A program made the translations under genes and the position numbers. This document shows positions 61,006-64,000 of a stretch of DNA of 64,000 nt, piece after piece; within the stretch, counting starts at the first letter, position 1; the number at the start of each line of letters is the position of its first letter. The DNA comes from Deltaproteobacteria bacterium (GTDB lineage Bacteria > Desulfobacterota > Desulfomonilia > UBA1062): positions 1 to 64,000 of the forward strand of contig JAKPDW010000077.1 of NCBI GenBank assembly GCA_029552245.1. Direction: 5' to 3'. The notes beneath the pieces are model-generated. The model was given only the letters and a program-made list of their open reading frames with translations, had not been told where the DNA came from and made no database searches.

Positions 61006-61077
61006 CTACGGGGAATGGATCTTGAAGAACCTACGTATACCTATCGACACGAACCAGGATTGCTTGAGAGGCCCCAT
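61006..61077 (-). CDS. Candidate 23-residue micro-protein
   Basis: ATG at 61077 reads MGPLKQSWFVSIGIRRFFKIHSP and stops with TAG at 61006, 17 bases before the perfect terminator. AAGGA lies seven bases before the ATG. The peptide is basic and hydrophobic (a possible amphipathic or membrane-active helix). I recognise no family. A frame this short can occur by chance, so the support is mainly its fit between ribosome-binding site and terminator. A small RNA is the alternative. Confidence 0.25.
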   Translation of the reverse strand: MGPLKQSWFVSIGIRRFFKIHSP

Positions 61078-61122
61078 GGTGGATTCCTTCTCGCGGTCTC
61101 CTTTTCATGCTATACCTACGCC

Positions 61123-62406
61123 ATGAAGGGACAGACCCCGCCGCTCGCCTTCAGGCGGAGGCCCGTGCGCATCGAAGACCTCATGGGCCAGGAAGAGGCA
61201 TCCGCGCTCCTCGAGGACTTCTCGAGGGGGGCTGTCCGCTCGGCCATCCTCTGGGGCCCCCCGGGCAGCGGAAAGACGAGCGTGGCCTCCATCATCGAAC
61301 ACCTGTTCCCCGAGGACTTCCACGCCATCCAGGCCGTCTCTTCCGGTGTCCAGGAGATCCGTGCCGTGTCGAAAAGATCCCCCTCGGGCAAGACCCCGAT
61401 CGTCTTCATCGACGAGATACACCGGTTCACGAGGGTTCAGCAGGACTCGCTGCTCCCGATCGTGGAGAGCGCCGAGGTGATCCTCGTGGGTGCGACAACG
61501 GAGAACCCCTCCTTCGCCCTCACCCCGCCGCTCGTCTCACGCACCCAGGTGGTCCTCATGAAGTCGCTGGACGTGGACACCCTCGTCACGATCCTCAGGA
61601 GCGCCCTCGAACAGGACGAGATCCTGCTATCCATGAACAAGCAGGTGGCCGACGAGTGCATCGCCGCGATCGCCCGGGCCAGCGACGGGGACGCGCGAGC
61701 CGCCCTGAACCTGCTCGAGCTGGCCATGACGCGGATCGACAAGGAGGTCATCGAGCCTGGGGACATCGAGAGGCTCTTGAAACGCCCCCTCTACCACGAC
61801 AGCTCGGGCGAGTACCACTACGACCTCATCTCCGCCTTCCACAAGAGCGTGCGTGCGGGCGACGCGGACGCGAGCGTCTACTGGCTGGGCAGAATGCTGG
61901 AGGCAGGCGAGGACAGGCTCTTCATCGTCCGCAGGATGATCAGGATCGCGAGCGAGGACATAGGCCTTGCGGACCCGAACGCCTTGCGCATGGCCGTTGC
62001 GGCGCGGGACGCATTCACCTTCGTGGGGAGCCCCGAGGGGGAACTCGCCCTCTACGAGGTGGCCATATACCTCGCCTGTGCACCCAAGAGCAACGCGGTG
62101 TATCTCACCGAGCACCGCGTGAGGGACCTCATCAGGAAGACCGGGACTCCCGAGGTGCCGCTCCATCTCCGCAACGCACCCACCAAGCTCATGCGGGAGC
62201 TCGGATACGGAAGGGGTTACATCTATCCGCACGACGACTACGAGGGGGCGCTCGACCTCGCATACATGCCCGAGAGCCTCGGCGGCCTCGAGCTGTACAA
62301 GCCGAAGGACTCCGGCGTCGAAAAGAGGATCAAGGAGATACTCGATGCTCGCAGAAAGGCTCAGAAGGCTGGGTCAGGATCACATCGCAGACATCCTCGA
62401 GGATGA
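61123..62406 (+). CDS. rarA: Replication-associated recombination protein A (RarA/MgsA)
   Basis: A 427-residue AAA+ ATPase related to clamp loaders, acting at stalled replication forks. IEDLMGQEEASALL precedes Walker A GPPGSGKT (45-52). VFIDEIHRFTRVQQDSLLPIVE is Walker B, GATTENPSFALTPPLVSRTQ carries sensor 1 and the Arg finger, and GDARAALNLLELA is sensor 2. The C-terminal tetramerisation domain is complete (HLRNAPTKLM, YGRGYIYPHDDYEGA). The ATG stands six bases after a TATACC box with no ribosome-binding site; a 56-codon frame from 60956 overlaps it as ATGA. The next gene begins 62 bases before the stop. Confidence 0.94.
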   Translation: MKGQTPPLAFRRRPVRIEDLMGQEEASALLEDFSRGAVRSAILWGPPGSGKTSVASIIEHLFPEDFHAIQAVSSGVQEIRAVSKRSPSGKTPIVFIDEIHRFTRVQQDSLLPIVESAEVILVGATTENPSFALTPPLVSRTQVVLMKSLDVDTLVTILRSALEQDEILLSMNKQVADECIAAIARASDGDARAALNLLELAMTRIDKEVIEPGDIERLLKRPLYHDSSGEYHYDLISAFHKSVRAGDADASVYWLGRMLEAGEDRLFIVRRMIRIASEDIGLADPNALRMAVAARDAFTFVGSPEGELALYEVAIYLACAPKSNAVYLTEHRVRDLIRKTGTPEVPLHLRNAPTKLMRELGYGRGYIYPHDDYEGALDLAYMPESLGGLELYKPKDSGVEKRIKEILDARRKAQKAGSGSHRRHPRG

Positions 62407-63703
62407 GTCTCGGCGGCATGAGGCCATGCGCATCGAATCGGACCTCGGGGGGGTGGACCTCGATCTCGTGGAGAGGATCATGAGGGGGGAAGGGTTGGCC
62501 GAGGTGCCGCCTTCGGAGGTGAGGCCGGCCGCCGTGGTGCCGGCGTCATTCTCGTCCAGCCCGTCTGCGGCGCAGTGCGTTCTCGCAGGAAGGAGGCTCC
62601 TCGAACAGGGCAAGGTCGCGGCCCTCCTCGTCGCCGGGGGCCAGGCCTCGAGGCTCGGGGTGGAGTCACCGAAGGGGTGCGTGGAAGTCACCCCGCTTAC
62701 GGGAAAGACCCTGTTCAGGGTGTTCGCAGAGCAGATCCTCGCGCTCGGCAGGCGCTTCGGGAGACCCGTGCCCTGGTTCATCATGACCTCGCCGGTCAAC
62801 CATGCACAGACGGTGGAATACTTCACGGCGAACGACTTCCTCGGGCTTGACCCACGGATGGTGTTCTTCTTCCCCCAGGGAGTGCTGCCCTCGCTGACCG
62901 GAGAGGGGAAGTTCATCCTGGCACCGGAGGGGGGCCTCTACCTGAACCCGGACGGCCACGGCGGCGTGTTCAGGGCCCTCCTGACCTCCGGCATGTTCGA
63001 CGCGATGCGCGATCTGGGTATCGAGGAGATCTTCACCTTCCAGGTGGACAACCCCCTCGTCAAGGTGTGCGACCCGCTGTTCGTGGGGCTCCACAGCATG
63101 CAGGGCGCCTGCATGTCGTCCAAGGTCGTCAGAAAGGCGGGCTTCGACGAGAAGGTCGGGGTCATGGTCGAGTACGGAGGGAGGACGAGGCTCCTCGAGT
63201 ACAGCGACATGGACGACGCCATCAGGTACGCCACGGACGAAAACGGGGAGATGCTCCACTGGGCGGGGTCGATCGCGATCCACCTCATGAGGCTGGACTT
63301 CGCCCGGGAGGTGGCGTCGAGATCCCATGCCCTGCCCTTCCACAGGGCCGTGAAGAAGATCCCCGCCCTCGCGCCCGACGGGACGACCGTCACGGTCGAG
63401 GGGATCAAGTTCGAGACCTTCATCTTCGACGCCCTGGCGCACGCCCGGACGAGCGTCACCCTCGAGGTGACGCGGTCCGAGGAGTTCGCGCCCGTCAAGA
63501 ATCTCACCGGGACGGACTCCCTCGAGACATCGAGGGTCCTCCAGAGCAAAAGGCACGTCTCGTGGCTGCGTGCAATAGGCGTGGATGTCAGAGACGGGGT
63601 CACCGTGGAGATCAGCCCGCTGTTCGCGCTCGACAGGGAAGAGCTCGCCTCGAGGCGGGCCGAGATCGGTGACGTGATCACGCGGGACACCTACCTGGGG
63701 TGA
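62345..63703 (+). CDS. Eukaryotic-type UDP-sugar pyrophosphorylase (UDPGP/UAP1 family)
   Basis: A 452-residue nucleotidyltransferase of the UDPGP family. The nucleotide-binding loop is LLVAGGQASRLGVESPKG (95-111). FFFPQGVLPSLTGEGKFILAPEG and LYLNPDGHGGVFRALL are the UAP1/UGP blocks, FQVDNPLVKVCDP binds UTP, and VEGIKFETFIFDAL is typical of UDP-N-acetylhexosamine pyrophosphorylases. It likely makes UDP-GlcNAc or UDP-glucose, feeding cell-wall and surface sugars such as those used by WecB. Bacterial UDP-GlcNAc is usually made by GlmU, so this is the eukaryote-like alternative. The start overlaps rarA by 62 bases. Confidence 0.9.
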   Translation: MLAERLRRLGQDHIADILEDESRRHEAMRIESDLGGVDLDLVERIMRGEGLAEVPPSEVRPAAVVPASFSSSPSAAQCVLAGRRLLEQGKVAALLVAGGQASRLGVESPKGCVEVTPLTGKTLFRVFAEQILALGRRFGRPVPWFIMTSPVNHAQTVEYFTANDFLGLDPRMVFFFPQGVLPSLTGEGKFILAPEGGLYLNPDGHGGVFRALLTSGMFDAMRDLGIEEIFTFQVDNPLVKVCDPLFVGLHSMQGACMSSKVVRKAGFDEKVGVMVEYGGRTRLLEYSDMDDAIRYATDENGEMLHWAGSIAIHLMRLDFAREVASRSHALPFHRAVKKIPALAPDGTTVTVEGIKFETFIFDALAHARTSVTLEVTRSEEFAPVKNLTGTDSLETSRVLQSKRHVSWLRAIGVDVRDGVTVEISPLFALDREELASRRAEIGDVITRDTYLG

Positions 63704-63710
63704 GGTCGAC

Positions 63711-64000
63711 GTGGCAACGAGAGAGATACGGACCAGACGCCATACCATCGAGCTCAAGGAGACGAAGTGGGACATCTTCATATGGCTCGGGAGCTTCGTG
63801 GTGCTCGGGTTCGTGGTGGTCTTCGCCATGTACTCCTTCTACGGGGTGGAACGCGAGATGGCGGCCCAGTTCAACCGCGAACAGGGTCTCCTCGCACAGC
63901 AGACCGCCATGGGCATCGAGCAGTACATGCACGACATCACGAACATCCTCGAGCTCACGAGCCACATGGACCGCGTGAGCCAGGGAGACCCGGAGGCCAT
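63711..64000 (+). CDS. Membrane sensor protein, N-terminal part (runs off the window)
   Basis: The GTG at 63711 (GAGGT just upstream) opens a frame that continues past the window end. The visible 96 residues show a basic start, one membrane helix (about 20-44, FIWLGSFVVLGFVVVFAMY) and the beginning of a helical extracytoplasmic region (EREMAAQFNREQGLLAQQTAMG, then IEQYMHDITNILELTS). This is the usual start of dCache-type periplasmic sensor domains in histidine kinases, chemoreceptors and cyclases. The output domain is outside the window. It lies seven bases after the pyrophosphorylase gene. Confidence 0.75.
   Translation, partial: MATREIRTRRHTIELKETKWDIFIWLGSFVVLGFVVVFAMYSFYGVEREMAAQFNREQGLLAQQTAMGIEQYMHDITNILELTSHMDRVSQGDPEA

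Overview
The window comes from the chromosome of a GC-rich, Gram-negative bacterium. An outer membrane is implied by LpxH-type lipid A synthesis, apolipoprotein N-acyltransferase, several lipoproteins and a pilus secretin. The gene families (FmdB zinc ribbon next to dnaK, HDOD proteins, an MSHA-like pilus, acyl-CoA dehydrogenase and enoyl-CoA hydratase, TraB-like protein) suggest a deltaproteobacterial (Desulfobacterota-like) lineage. This is inference; no rRNA is present. Arginine is mostly AGG and leucine mostly CTC/CTG, and long antisense open frames are common because of the GC bias.

Layout. 1-262: end of an IS1595-type insertion sequence. 475-4582: heat-shock operon hrcA-grpE-dnaK-fmdB on the minus strand, with a sigma70-like promoter, a CIRCE operator and a terminator. 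4782-9118: argS, a SPOR protein, wecB (apparent ATA start) and a cyclic-nucleotide-domain protein. 9343-17079: RNA methyltransferase, slipin, lpxH-like gene, TraB-like gene, nitroreductase, prfB with its programmed frameshift, lnt and corC. 17271-19403: MoxR/VWA pair and tRNA-Arg(CCG). 19453-23939: rlmN, two halves of a kinase system usually found fused, a PHP phosphoesterase and a TPR lipoprotein. 24083-26402: SGNH-hydrolase lipoprotein followed by a lipase-foldase-like protein. 26661-33634: XRE-cupin regulator, acyl-CoA dehydrogenase, mnmG, an endonuclease III relative, enoyl-CoA hydratase and xseAB. 33787-35886: aminotransferase, engB and a small membrane protein. 35931-44955: signalling block (UspA, two receiver proteins, hybrid kinase, HDOD, GGDEF), J-domain protein, PPP-type phosphatase and a TPR protein. 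45313-56766: an MSHA-like type IV pilus locus. 56773-64000: PHP, LOG, proC, TPR, rarA, a eukaryotic-type UDP-sugar pyrophosphorylase and the start of a membrane sensor.

The most unusual region is the pilus locus. Its ATPase carries a full pair of c-di-GMP-binding MshEN motifs, and a diguanylate cyclase with an inhibitory site lies about 8 kb upstream. PilM-like and PilN-like parts are one protein. A PilX-type prepilin N-terminus is joined to a PilY1-like von Willebrand A domain, and the expected beta-propeller follows in the same reading frame behind a single TGA codon. This is either a broken gene, a split adhesin or a read-through product.

Other points are three intergenic loci with paired direct repeats of 61-72 bp period, a leftward terminator plus micro-ORF in front of rarA, and a response regulator whose C-terminus looks like a histidine-kinase dimerisation domain without the histidine.
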